DNA of 64,000 nt from assembly GCF_963082655.1 (NCBI RefSeq), contig NC_081553.1, positions 189,425,619 through 189,489,618 of the forward strand. Direction: 5' to 3'. The notes beneath the pieces are model-generated. The model searched no databases. It was not told the origin of the DNA and was given only the letters and a program-made list of their open reading frames with translations. This document shows, in pieces, positions 42,952 to 54,425 of this stretch. Numbering within the stretch: the first letter of the stretch is position 1; every line of letters begins with the position of its first letter. The translations under genes were made by a program, and so were the position numbers. This stretch comes from Stomoxys calcitrans. Taxonomy: Eukaryota; Arthropoda; Insecta; Diptera; Muscidae.

Positions 42952-43239
42952 AGTAATCTTTCTTCTCTAAAGACAAAGACGGACATGGCTAACGTCCGTC
43001 TCACTGTTATAGTCATGCCGCAGCGTTTTAAAATAGAGATTGGATTGGATAGATTAGAAATAAGTCCACAATTTTTTACTGTTTGATTTTAGCGGTAAAA
43101 ATTATTCTAGACATTTATAAAGGAGGTCATAATGATGTTGTTGGTCTATATTTTTAATACATAACGAGATATAGGGTGCCAAAGTTGACCACTTTCTACT
43201 TCTCTATCCCGTTATCTTAAGACCAATATGGCCAGTTTT
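42952..43239. other. Unassigned DNA
   Basis: A short GACGGACATGGCTAACGTCCG block (42978-42998) recalls the microsatellite of families A and B. No gene. Confidence 0.3.
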
Positions 43240-44345
43240 TTCAAAGGTTAGATTAGGTTGAAAAGATCCACTATGGAAGTACACCTAAGCCAGTAATCGG
43301 CTTGTTGTGCGCTCCAAATACTAAAAAGTAACCTCGAAATAGAAAATCTAGTTTGGGAACTCCATGCTACTTAAAAAATCCTTAAGTGTTTTCTATACTA
43401 CGCCGCTAAGATGGCTCATTTCTGGTATTGTGTCCGCACCTAAGTGCCGGTGACTGATAGTAGCGAAAGCCGGACAATGATATTGGAAATGCTCAAACGT
43501 ATCATCATCTTGCCCAAATGCTCTACACATGCTAGCACCGTTTTGCATAAGTGAGCTCGTAGTCCTATGTGTCCCGTTATGATACCGAGAGCTTTACTGA
43601 CCTTCCTATAATCTGGATTTCCGCAGAAGATTTTCGTCTTTCTAACGACATTTCACTTTTCTAAAGTGTTGAATGAGCGTCCGTATCTCACGCCCTTAAC
43701 GCAGACATCGTCGACCCGAAAGGCTTCGGGTTAACCAAGTTTAGTGACGGCAGTCCTCTGGCCTTTACTGACAAATCGTCTGCCCTTTCATTCCCCCTTA
43801 ACTAAGCTATGGCCCGGCACCTAAACGATGTGGATCGTGCCATTCCCACAGAAGGCGTTAATCTACTTCTTACACTGCAAGACTGTTCGTGACCTTATTG
43901 CCCTGGTTGTTATTGCCGTGATGGGTAGTTTACTATGCGTAAAGATATTCACACTCGACGTTCTCGCGTGAACACCACACCACCTCACGCATTCCTGGAT
44001 TGCCCTGATCTCAGCCTTCAGGATCGTTTTATGGTCAGGCACTCGATCAGATACCAGTCCATGGGTTGTTAATGTAGATCCCCAGGATCGCTCTGTCCTC
44101 ACCCGAGTTCCGTCAATCCAAGACTGTGCCTCTGGCAGGAGTGTCTTGCTCTCGACCTCAAGTGTCATCTTAGGTACCCAATCGGAAACTTCTTCTAATC
44201 CACCCGGGTTTCCTATCGTCGTCTCGATTATACCCCGATGGGTTCCTATACGCTATCCATTCTTCCATCGCCTTAAGTCTCATAGCCGCAGAGGCTGTGT
44301 CACACTTAGTCTGGTATGTCTATGGGTCAGATATCTAATAGAAGT
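43240..44345 (-). pseudogene. I-type LINE, RNase H and 3' end, reverse
   Basis: From the left edge, GGTTAGATTAGGTTGAAAAG is the reversed 3' tail, followed by the reversed 3' untranslated region shared with 38240-38335. At 44168-43863 the frame reads LPEAQSWIDGTRV and ILKAEIRAIQECVRWCGVHA, the Glu-bearing RNase H motif, then NIFTHSK where the catalytic Asp has become His. Breaks are numerous. Same family as 36590-38335. Confidence 0.75.
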
Positions 44346-44929
44346 CACCATTTCGAACCTACGGCCCGTAGTACGCTATGGCTTGAGCCAAACTTGTCAG
44401 GGAGATTTGATCAATACCTACCACAAGGAGTGTGCCTTCCTCCTACTCCTCCCTGCGAAGTACCTACTATTTCACCACGATCAAAACTTGGTTTTGCTCC
44501 CATTATGCGTTCCGACGCGAATTTGCCAAATTCACCTTTGAGCTGGGGGATGTCCATCTTTCTCACAAGGGCGAGCTTTGGGCCCCATGGAGTGTGGATA
44601 CCAGAGAACTGCATGATACCCTAAGTTTGGCACTCTAATGACAATTGTCCCAAAGCAAGTGCCTGTTATGCATGCCACATCAAAAAAAATGTTAGCTAGA
44701 AACGCTCTCCATATGACAATAGAGGTAGTTTCAGCAATTTTTCAGTGATTGTGCTTTTCAATTTGAGTGTCGGACATCGTATGTTGTTTGCAAATGAGCA
44801 CTACTCAGATGAGTGCCATGTGAAGCCAAAGCAAGCAGAGGAATGCCACAAAAGACAAACAATCGGCAAAGACACATAGATCAGCAATTTTCAGCCCTTC
44901 ACGGTAGCGTTGATGGCAAGTCACACACA
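44346..44929. other. Unassigned DNA with overlapping short frames
   Basis: Frames of 67-131 codons overlap on both strands at 44146-44640 but show no domain I recognise; the moderate GC content makes long chance frames likely. An unknown LINE segment is the other option. Confidence 0.3.
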
Positions 44930-46815
44930 TTCCGTCTTGCCGTGAGCCTACTCACCAAAATATGTATTACAGCAGGCTTGGGATCTGTGGATCTAATAAG
45001 ATGGGTCAGCAGAGGAGCACCTCAAGGAGGTGTACTGTATCCTCTACTTTGGAATATAGCTATTAACAATATATTATTGTCGCTGGAAGAAAAATGTGTA
45101 AAAGTGGTTGCGTAAGCTGATGATGTGTCAACTGCGGTTAGGAGAAGATTTCCCAGCACTCTAAAAGATACACTTCAGGAAGATCTACGTGCTACACCAA
45201 AGTGGGGTTCAGAAAGTGGTCTAAATATAAGTCCATTCAAGACAGAAGTAGTTCTTTTCAACAGGAGATACAAGTTGCCTACTTTGGAATCCGTCTCCTG
45301 GCGGAGAGAATGTTCGATTTACAGAAAGCGCAAAATATCTGATTGTTTTGCTGGACAGGAAATTGAACTTCAAATTCAACATTTTGGAAAGGGCGAGAAA
45401 GGCAACTCTTGCCCTATACACCGGCAAGAGAGCCATTGGCAAAAGTTGAGGGCTTAGACCGCGCGTCATGCATTGGGTATATACTGCAGTAGTCAGACTT
45501 ATAATGTTATATGGTGTTGTGGTCTGGTGGACGGCGCTTTAAAAGTCCATCTACTGCTCCATACATAACCGGATCCAAAGAATGGCTTGCTTGTTCATCA
45601 CAGCCGCACTGAGTACAACGCCATCTGATGCACTGAATTCAATGCTACATCTTATGCCTCTGGACATTGTGGCTAGACAAATTGCTGCAACCACTGCCGT
45701 GAGGTTGAGGGAACTTTCTCATTGGTCATGTGGCGGTTACGGACACTGTGTTATTCTTGATACAAAATCCGATGTGCAGTGTGGATTACACCCTACCTGA
45801 GCCGCTTTTTGATAAAAAGTACTGTACCACTATTCCTGATAGAACCGATTGGAACGGACACTGTGTTATCTCTGGTAACAGAAGTTACATAGACTTCTAT
45901 ACGGATGGTTCCAAACTAAACGACCAGGTGGGCTTTGGGGTATATTCTGAATATCTAGAACTGGTCATATTGAAAAGGTTACCCTTCCACTGTAGTGTGT
46001 ATCAAGCGGAGATCCTTGCAATTAAGGAAGTGTTGGAATGGCTAAGATATAATACCATTACGACGATTGACATAAATATCTTCCCTGACAGCCAGGCAGC
46101 AAAACAACAAAAACAGCCCTCGACTGTTGCAGATCTCTCAACGAGATGGCTGAACAGTTCAAAATTCACCTGTTCTGGCTGCCGAGCCACAGAGATATCC
46201 CGAGGAATTGTAAAGCGGACGATCTTGCGAGACTACGAACTACCCTTCACATTCCAGGGATACTGGGATTTGTGGGTATGACTCCTGCGACATGTAAGCT
46301 AAGTTTTCAGGACCAAGCCCGAAGGGCAACGAATGATAGATGGTCACAAAGAAGGGGCTGTGGGCATTCCAAAATTATGTGGCCTAATCTGGACTTGAAG
46401 AGGTCTTTTGCGTTGCTGTCATTGGCTAGAATAGATGTCTCAGTCAATGTGTCCGTCATGACAGGTCACTGTCTAATTGGAAAACATGCAGACAGACTGA
46501 AAGATGCCATCAACGACTTTTGCAGAAGCTGTGAGGGCATCGAAGAAAAAGAGACACCTTCTGTGTGTGTGTACCGCACTAGCAGTCAGAAGGAATTCCA
46601 CTTTAGGTTTTCATTTCTTCGAGAACCTCTCTGATTTAGCGGATGTGATTATTTGCAAGTTATTGGGCTTTTCAAAGTGATCTGTATGGTTCAACGGTAG
46701 GAACTAGAAGGCATCTTCTTCCTTCTTCTGTTTTTGTGGTATCACAATGGACGTAAACGTCTAATTGATTCTAATGGCAGACTGCCACTTAAACCTAAAC
46801 TAACCTAATCTTCGC
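44930..46815 (+). pseudogene. I-type LINE, RT, RNase H and 3' end
   Basis: RT palm: RWVSRGAPQGGVLYPLLWNI (about 45001) and VKVVA-stop-ADDVST, where the Tyr codon of the YADD box is TAA (45113-45115). Thumb fragments follow (45125-45457 in other frames), then LINE connection sequence. RNase H: SYIDFYTDGSKLNDQVGFGV (about 45883), YQAEILAIKEVLEWL, INIFPDSQAAK (third Asp region), then IHLFWLPSHRDIPRNCKADD. The 3' end is GGAACTAGAAGGCATCTTCT, TGTGGTATCACAATGGACG and CCTAAACTAACCTAATC. Multiple frameshifts; same family as 25668-26445. Confidence 0.85.
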
Positions 46816-47027
46816 CGTCAAGTTCTACGGGGATTTTTGCAGTTTTTTATACTTGAACGAAAGCTTGAAATTCCAGAAAACTTAAAGTATATCTCGTCAT
46901 ATCCTAGCGATATATGAGGTTGTGGCAGCTAAAATACTGAAAAGAGTACATTTTCGAGTAGTGTTAATTTGACTGTTAAAAACCAGGTACTACGTCACAT
47001 TTTATTGCACATAGTGCAAGTAATATT
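46816..47027. other. Short unassigned stretch
   Basis: AT-rich DNA without a supported feature. Confidence 0.3.
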
Positions 47028-47403
47028 TTTATACCTTCACCATAGCATAGGGGTATACGAATTTCGTCACTCCGTTTGTAACACATCGAAATATTGATCA
47101 GAGCCGCAATTGATATCTGATTTAGCTAAAATTTGCACGCAGTTTGGTATGACTTCAAACAATAGTGCCAAGTGCCGGTTCAAACCCGTCAATAACGTGA
47201 TATATCCCCCATAGAGACCAATCGATCTCCCGTTTAGTCTCTACGGCCCCTTGAATCGTCAATTCAGAAACTGATTTCAGATTTTCAGAAACTTGGTACG
47301 TAAAATACACAAAGGTCTTAAACTCAGTTAATTTATGGAGTTTTTTTTTTGCAGAATCCATGGCGGTGGGTTTCCAAGCTTCGGCTCTGCCGAACTTAGC
47401 ACA
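47028..47403 (+). repeat. Short, internally deleted family A relative
   Basis: TATACCTTCACCATAGCATA at its left, CGAAATATTGATC, one degenerate monomer, then CCATGGCGGTGGGTTTCC and CTTCGGCTCTGCCGAACTTA (a hairpin near the right end) and GCACATTTTTA. It keeps both ends but only about one monomer, so it shows the minimal form of the design. Confidence 0.65.
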
Positions 47404-47446
47404 TTTTTATACTCTACACCACTACTATGGTACAGGGTATTATAAC

Positions 47447-48044
47447 GGGCGGCGGGCTGTCTCCTCAGTTCTCATGTGGACCACCTCCATCAGGAGACAA
47501 AGATCCTACCATTGCGAAGACATAACTACATGCAGAAACCATCCAAATCATCATCTTGTGGATAGATACTCACCGCCCAGAAGCCTTAAGGTAGATCTAC
47601 ACGATCTAGAGCGTGAGGTTCAGCGCTACAAGAGAGAACCTCTAGATCAAGCGGCATATCAAGCGGGTCTGGACAACATTCATGCAGACATGGTAGCAGA
47701 CGCGGTAATTGGCTACCGGGTGAATATAGTTCTTGGAGAACGACCGCCACCCATTGCACCCGAAGAAATCGAGCTCCCCCGGCAAACCAGAGTGGTTCTG
47801 GCTCACTTACGTTTCGGCAGATGCAGCCGCCTCAATTCCCACAGAGCTAGGATTGATGCCAATGTGCATTTGTAACCAGGGACCGCACGATACACGTCAC
47901 CTGTTTAACTGCTCGGCCAGACCCACTCGACTCAGACCCAGACCCCTGTGGACGCACCCCATCTTAGTCGCAGAGTTTCTGGGTCAAGCAGACGAAAGAT
48001 AGAACATAATAAACTGCTACAACAACAACAACAACAACAACAAC
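47447..48044 (+). pseudogene. 5'-truncated LINE 3' end with ATAAC target duplication
   Basis: Flanked by ATAAC at 47442-47446 and 48045-48049 and ending in (CAA)n, so both edges are exact. It encodes the C-terminal end of a LINE ORF2: VVLAHLRFGRCSRLNSHRAR, then after one frameshift (about 47850) NQGPHDTRHLFNCSARPTRL, a Cys/His-rich tail motif, LWTHPILVAEFLGQ and a stop at 48000. Different family from the RNase H LINEs here. Inserted into family D. Confidence 0.85.
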
Positions 48045-48472
48045 ATAACATAGTGAATTAGTTTGTAACACCCAAAAGGATGAGAGATAGACCCATTGAT
48101 AAGTATACAGATCGACTCAGAATCACTTTCTGATTCGATTTAGCTATGTCCGTCTAACTGTCTGTCCGTCTGTCCATGTTAATTTGTGTACAAAGTACAG
48201 GTCGCAGTTTTCATCGGATGGTCTTAAAATTTGATACAGGCATGTTTTTCGGTCTAGAGATGAAGCCTATTGAAATTGGAAAAAATCGGTTCAGATCTGG
48301 ATATAGCTCCCATATATATGTTCGTCCGATTTTCAGTAATAATGCAATAAAATGGTCATTTGCTTACTGATTCTCGCGAAATTAGGCAGGAAGGATTTTT
48401 TTACGACTCTCGACATTACTGGTAATTTTTATAGAAATCGGTTCAGATTTAGATATAGCTCACATATATATA

Positions 48473-48709
48473 TTGGGTTGCCCAAAAAGTAATTGCGGAT
48501 TTTTCACATAGTCGGCGTTGACAAATTTTTTCACACCTTGTGACTCTGTAATTGCATTCTTTCTTCTGTCAGTTATCAGCTGTTACTTTTAGCTTGCTTT
48601 AGAAAAAAAGTATAAAAAAAGTATATTTGATTGAAGTTCATTCTAAATTTTATTAAAAATGCATTTACTTTTTTTTAAAAAATCCGCAATTACTTTTTGG
48701 GCAACCTAA
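48473..48709. mobile_element. 237-bp mariner-type MITE, copy M3
   Basis: Same orientation as M2; TA on each side. Right end carries one substitution (GCAACCTAA). Inserted in a TA repeat of a family D monomer. Confidence 0.95.
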
Positions 48710-49062
48710 TATATATATCGCCCGATTTTCACTCCTAGAGCAACTGCAAGCACATTTATTGACCAATTTTGCCAAAATATTGCACAACGCTTTCCTCGAC
48801 GACTACTACATTATCTGAGATGTTTGCACGAAATCGGTTCAGAAGTAGATATAACTGCCATATATTTGTTCGTCAGATTTTGGGTAATTTGCCATAATGT
48901 TGCCATTTGTCAACCGAAGTTTTTACAGTTTGGACATATTTGCTCGCCGAGGTCGATTAAAATTGGTTCAGAATTGGATATAGGACCCACATTGTATTTA
49001 TAGGGTAGGTGTAGGGTATTATACAGTCGGCACCGCCCGAATTTTGCCCTTCCTTGCTGGTT

Positions 49063-49811
49063 AGATGCTGTTTTTTTACAATATCACCCTTTTATCTCCT
49101 GTAAGAAAGTTAATTTCCTCCTTTATTGCAACATATTTCGAATTATATTATTCATCCTTCTAATGTCATTATCTTAGTCAAGTTTTACCTAAGCTCCCTC
49201 AAAATAACTATCCTTGCCCAAAACGATAAACATAATACATGCTTTTATAACAACATTATGTCTAAATATATGTCCTTAAAATACGAGTTTGGCAAATTTA
49301 GAATAATTGCCCAACTTTAACCATTTGCCTAATAATATGTTACAATTAAATGCCAAACATTTGCCGGCTAAGAATGAAGGGGAGCTTCCAAAAATACACA
49401 CCAAATAAGGTGTCGAAGTCATTAGGATGAATGTCAGAAAGTCCTTGGAGCAACAATTGTTTAATGTGTTCCTTTGTTTGTTTGTTGGAATGTTCTAAGC
49501 TTCTGAGCCTTCAATATTTGGATATTTGCTTTGTTTAGCAGGGGATGTATTTATGTTGTGCAGGCTTCCCGTCCTGTTCTGTCCCGCCCTGGTACTGGTA
49601 AGGTAAGGCAATCACATTATTTATGCATACCTTAGGGGACCATATTTTGTTTAAATTAAGAAAAGACTTTGAGCAAATAATAATAGGCCCAGCAAAGGTA
49701 TAATTGTAGGTTATTCTCATGGTGTAGCTGTAGTGTGTTGGCATTTGCGCCTGTCATACTGTGTGTGTGTGTGGGTGTGCGATTGTACTTTGTTGCTTGC
49801 TTGTTACGAGA

Positions 49812-49842
<31 letters not shown>

Positions 49843-50435
49843 TGTGATTGTAAGTGTCCCCCGGTGTTTAGGTGATTTCCGTTGCTGTTGGCGTTGGCGT
49901 TGGCGTTGCCATTGCCGCAGTGCTTAAATATGTATTTAATTTGATATAATTTCCTTTTAATATCATATTAATTGCTATGCAATCAAAGGACCTATAAATT
50001 TTGCCGCATTTAATATATTCAAAACAAATCATATTTTCTTTTTAACACGAACCAAGGCACACATGTTCAAACTGATACCCAACCCTCTAAAAGTCTCATA
50101 CTTGGGGGGGCTTACTGAGCAAAGTGGAAAGAAATTTGCCATACTTTTAGGCTTTTCTTTATATATTTTATTCGATAATAATTGGCTGCATTGTGGGGTT
50201 GGGCGCTGGCTGAGGAAAAACACTTATTTTCCACATAGCGTTTGTACAACATCCTAGTATGTTCTAGAGACACATAATATACATAAGTATTGGACCATGT
50301 AGCAATAAATGAATATGTCATTAAACTTAATATTCGTATACACTGAAAGATAGAGTGATGTGAGACTTTTATTTCAAGTCATATAATAGACAATAATAAT
50401 TCGATTGGAAAAGTGGCTTAGACCTTTAACTTGCT
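49063..50435. other. Non-repeat DNA with microsatellites
   Basis: A (GA)n run at about 49807-49842 and a GTTGGC hexamer run at about 49883-49905. The block at 49920-50040 is AT-rich and complex (TATGCAATCAAAGG, CATTTAATA), the type of sequence often found in conserved noncoding elements, but this cannot be tested here. No gene recognised. Confidence 0.4.
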
Positions 50436-52150
50436 AAAAACAAGTAAAAAGGCGTTAAGTTCGGCCGGGTCGAACTTTTGATACCCACCACGTCGGGTAT
50501 ATATATATAAACCCCCTTTCGTCACAATCCGATGAAAATTGGACAACTTATGCACCCAATTTCGTCATGTATATTGAATTGTATCAACAAAATTGGGTAA
50601 TAAATAAAGATTTTATGAGCTTCTGACCTTTAATTGGCATAGCGGTCTATATGACAGCTATATCTGAATACAGTCCTATCTTTATCATATTTGGGTCAGC
50701 TAGCGGGAGGCCTAAAACTAACTACTGTTTCAAATTTCAGCAAATCAGAAATCGGATAGAAAATAAAGCTTTTATGGGCTTCAGACCCTTTATCGGCGGA
50801 TCGGTCTATAAGGCAGATATATCTAAATATAGTCCCTTCTGAACCATATCTGGGTCCTATGTTGGAAGGTCTAAAACATCTCACTTTTTCAAATTTCAGC
50901 GAAATCGGTTGAAAAATAAAGGTTTTATGGGCTTCAGACCCATACCATGTAGACCCATATATCCCATATAGACCCAGATCGGTCTATATGGCAGCTATAT
51001 TTAGGTATAGTCCGATCTGAACCATATTTGGGTCAGTTGTCGGCAAACCTTAAACCAACATATTAACCATATCTGGGTCCTATATTGGAAGTCCTAAAAC
51101 AACACACTTTTTCAAATTTCAGCGAAATCGGTTGAAAAATAAAGCTTTAATGGCCTTTAGACCCTTATCGGGTGATCGGTCTACATGGCAGCTATATCTA
51201 AATATAGTCCGATCTGAACCATATTTGGGTTCTATAGAAGGAGGCCTAAAACTACTCACCGTTTCAAATGTCAGAAAAAATCGGTTAAAAAATAAAGCTT
51301 TTTTGGGCTTCAGACCCTTTATCGGGAGATCGGTCTATATGGCAGCTATATCTAAATATAGTCCGATTTGAACCGTATTTTGGTCCCATACTGGGAGCCT
51401 CAAAACAACTCACTTTTTCAAATTTCAGCAAAATCAGGCAATAAATAAAGCTTTTATGGGCGTCAGACCCTTTATCTGGAGATCGCCTATATAGCAGCTA
51501 TATCTAAATATAGTCCGATCTGGGCCATACTTGGATCCTATAGAAGGAGGCCTAAAACTGCTCACCATTTTAAATTTCAGCAAAATCTGTTAAAAAATGA
51601 AGCTTTTATGGGCTTCAGACCCTTTATCGGAAGATCGGTCTAAATGCAGCTATATTTAAATATAGACCGATCTAATCCATATTTAGGTCAGATGTCGGGA
51701 GACTTAAAATAACCCACTGTTGCAAATGTCAGCGAACGGGTAATAAATAAAGCTTTTATGGGCTCCAGACCTTTGATCGGCAGATCGGCCTTTATGGCAG
51801 CTATATCTAAATATAGTCCCATCTGATTCTTATTAGGATCAGACGTCGGGAAGCCTAGAACTACTATATATATAGCAGCTATATCCAAATATGGTCCGAT
51901 TTGGCCCGTTTAAGAACCTAACGAGCGTGCATCAAAAAGGCGTATCTGTGACAAATTTCAGCTCAATATCTCAATTTTTTAAGCTTGTAGGGTGGTAAAA
52001 ACAGAGGGACGGTCAGACGGACAGACAGAATTTTACGACGATCCGAAATACATATATTTACTTTGTGGGGTTGGAAATTGATATTTCGATTTGTTGCAAA
52101 CGGAATGACTAAATAAATATACCCCTATCCTACGGTGGTGGGTATAAAAA
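50436..52150 (-). repeat. Family B interspersed element, copy B2 (near full length)
   Basis: Reverse of copy B1: AAAACAAGTAAAAAGGCG at 50437, near-palindrome AGTTCGGCCGGGTCGAACT (50458-50476), ATACCCACCACG, about nine 153-bp-type monomers, the GACGGACAGACAGA block (about 52016) and ACGGTGGTGGGTATAAAAAG at the end. One monomer near 50940-51060 is rearranged. No coding capacity. Confidence 0.85.
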
Positions 52151-52210
52151 GTAACCTCGGAAAAGAAAATTTAAAGTTAGGAATTCGGTGGGACTTACAA
52201 AATCCTTAAC

Positions 52211-53402
52211 TGTTTTATACCCTCCACCATAAGATGGGGGGTATACTAATTTCGTCATTGATTGTAACTACTCGAAATATTCGTCTGAGACCCCATAAAG
52301 TATATATGTTCTTGATCGTCGTGAAATTTTATGTCGATCTAGCCATGTCCGTCCGTCTGTCCGTCCGTCCGTCCGTCTGTCTGTCGAAAGCACGCTAACT
52401 TCCGAAGGAGTAAAGCTAGCCACTTGAAATTTTGCGCAAATACTTCTTATTAGTGTAGGTCGGTTGGTATTGTAAATGGGCCATATCGGTCCATGTTTTG
52501 ATATAGCTGCCATATAAACCGATCTTGGGTCTTGACTTCTTGAGCCTCTAGAGTGCGCAATTCTTATCCGATTGGAATGAAATTTTGCACGACGTGTTTT
52601 GTTATGATATCCAACAACTGTGTCAAGTATGGTTCAAATCGGTTCATAACCTTATATAGCTGTCATATAGACCGATCTTGGGTCTTGACCTCTTGAGCCT
52701 CTAGAGGGCGTAATTCCTATCCAATTTGAATGAATTTTGGCACGTAGTATTTTGTTATGATATCCAACAACTGTACCAAATATGGTTCAAATCGGTTCAT
52801 AACCTGATATAGCTGTCATATAAACAGATCTGGGGACTTGACTTCTTGAGCTTCTAGAGGGCTCAATTTCTATCCGATTTGGCTGAAATTTCGCAAGAGG
52901 TTTTTTATTGTTACTTTCAACAACTATGTCAAATAAAGTACAAGTCGGTTCATAACCTGATATAGCTGCCATATAAACCGATCTGGGATCTGGACTTCTT
53001 GAGCCTCTAGAGGTCGCAATTATTATCCGATTTGCCTGAAATTTTGTACGACGGATTCTCTCATAACCATTAACATACGTGTTTATTATGGTCTGAATGG
53101 GTCTATAGGCCGATACAGCTCCCATATAAATCGATCTCTCTATTTTACTTCTTGAGCCCACAAAGGGCGCAATTCTTATTCGAATTGGCTGACATTTTAC
53201 ACAGGTCTCCAACATATAATTTAATTGTGGTCCAAACCGGACCATATCTTGATATTGCTCTAATAGCAGAGCAAATCTTTTCTTATATCATTTTTTTTTT
53301 GCCTAAGAAGAGATGCCGGGAAAAGAACTCGACAAATGTGATCCATGGTGGAGGGTATATAAGACTCGGCCCGGTCGAACTTAGCACGCTTTTACTTGTT
53401 TC
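52211..53402 (+). repeat. Family A interspersed element, copy A3 (intact empty site)
   Basis: Complete: TATACCCTCCACCAT at 52216-52230, exact inverse at 53345-53359, hairpin TCGGCCCGGTCGAACTT and CACGCTTTTACTTGTT at the right edge. About six monomers. At 53275-53305 it reads AGCAAATCTTTTCTTATATC then a T run and GCCTAAGAAGAGATGCCGGG, continuous across the point where A1 holds the BEL/Pao insertion. Confidence 0.9.
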
Positions 53403-54190
53403 ATGCCACGTTGGTTCATGTCTGGTATTGTTTCCCCACCTTAGTAGCGGCATCTTTTAGCCGTAAAAGCCGGGCAATGACATAGGAAATGCTCCAACTT
53501 CTCATCATCCTCCCCACATACCCTACACAAGCTATCACTTGACGCACCGTTTTTTCCTAAGTGAGCTCGTAGTCCTATGTGTCCCTATATGGTACCAAAA
53601 CTACCTCTTTCTTACTTTTGTACTCTCACGATCTGGATCAACCTATAGGATTTTTGTAGTCCTTCCGGACTACGACTGGGTCGACCCGAATGGCTTCGGG
53701 TTAACCAAGTTTATTGAAGGCAGTCCTCTGGCCATCATCACCAAATCGTCTGCCCTTTTATTCCCACTTACTACGTTATGGCCCGGCTTCCAAACGATGC
53801 GGATTGTGCCATCCTCAAAGTAGCCGTCAATCTCTTTCTTACATTCCAATTTTGTTCGTGATCTTACCGTCCTGGTTGTTATTGTCCTTATGGCCATTTT
53901 ACTGTCCGTAAAGATGTTCACACTCGATGTCCTCGCGTTAGCACCACACCACCTCACGCATTCCATGGTCTCCCGGATCTCCGCCTGCAGGACCGTATTA
54001 TGGTCAGTCAGTCTAAAACAGATCTCAGTCCTTGGGTTCTCAATGTAGAGCTCCTGGTCCACTCGGTCTTCTAGCTTTGATCCATCCGTGTAACATGATC
54101 TTCCAGATGGCAATACTTGGGTTCCGTCAGTCCAAGACTGTGCCGCTGGCATCATTGCCTCGCGCTGATGCCAGCGGCATCAAGTGCCGT
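53403..54190 (-). pseudogene. I-type LINE RNase H fragment, reverse
   Basis: At 54155-53670 the frame is open for 161 codons: CYTDGSKLEDRVDQELYIEN (Asp), LQAEIRETMECVRWCG (Glu), NIFTDSKMAIRTI (Asp), then IRIVWKPGHNVVSGNKRADD (final Asp). All four acidic positions are present, so the domain is the best-kept LINE RNase H here, but RT is missing. A local inverted repeat at 54141-54179 disrupts the upstream edge. The 3' end of the LINE abuts the right end of A3. Confidence 0.82.
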
Positions 54191-54425
54191 CTAAGGTATC
54201 CGATCGGAAACCTCTTCCCTTTTATGGTAAATATTGTCCATATCGGTCTTTAACCTAATAAAACTCCAATATAAATGGATCTCCCGAATAGTCTTCTACG
54301 GCCTCTGGAAGTTTTAATTGTTGTCACATTATGCGGGATTTTGGTACATAATGCAAATTGGATCAATGGTGGTGAGTCCCCAAAATTCAATCCGGCCGAA
54401 TTTAGCACATTTTTACTTCTTTAGA
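54191..54425. repeat. Fragment related to families A/D
   Basis: TTTATGGTAAATATTGTCCA then TCGGTCTTTAACC, ATAAATGGATCTCCCG and, at the right, TTCAATCCGGCCGAATTTAG and CACATTTTTACTTC, i.e. a right end with the hairpin remnant. Only about one monomer. Confidence 0.55.

Larger units (their letters stand above)
47404..49062 (+). repeat. Family D interspersed element, split by a LINE and a MITE
   Basis: Left end TTATACTCTACACCACTAC (47408), inverse GTAGGTGTAGGGTATTATA-type sequence near 49005-49022, then GTCGGCACCGCCCGAATTTTG and CCTTCCTTGCTGGTT. Monomer cores (GATATAGCTC) start at 48300 and 48452; the next (48848) is 157 bp on once the MITE is removed. A truncated LINE sits at 47447-48044 and MITE M3 at 48473-48709. 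It belongs to the same structural class as families A and B. Confidence 0.75.

Noticed and set aside
44146..44640. 131- and 102-codon overlapping plus-strand frames
   Set aside because: No recognisable domain, overlapping antisense frame and location beside degraded LINE sequence; not supported as a gene.
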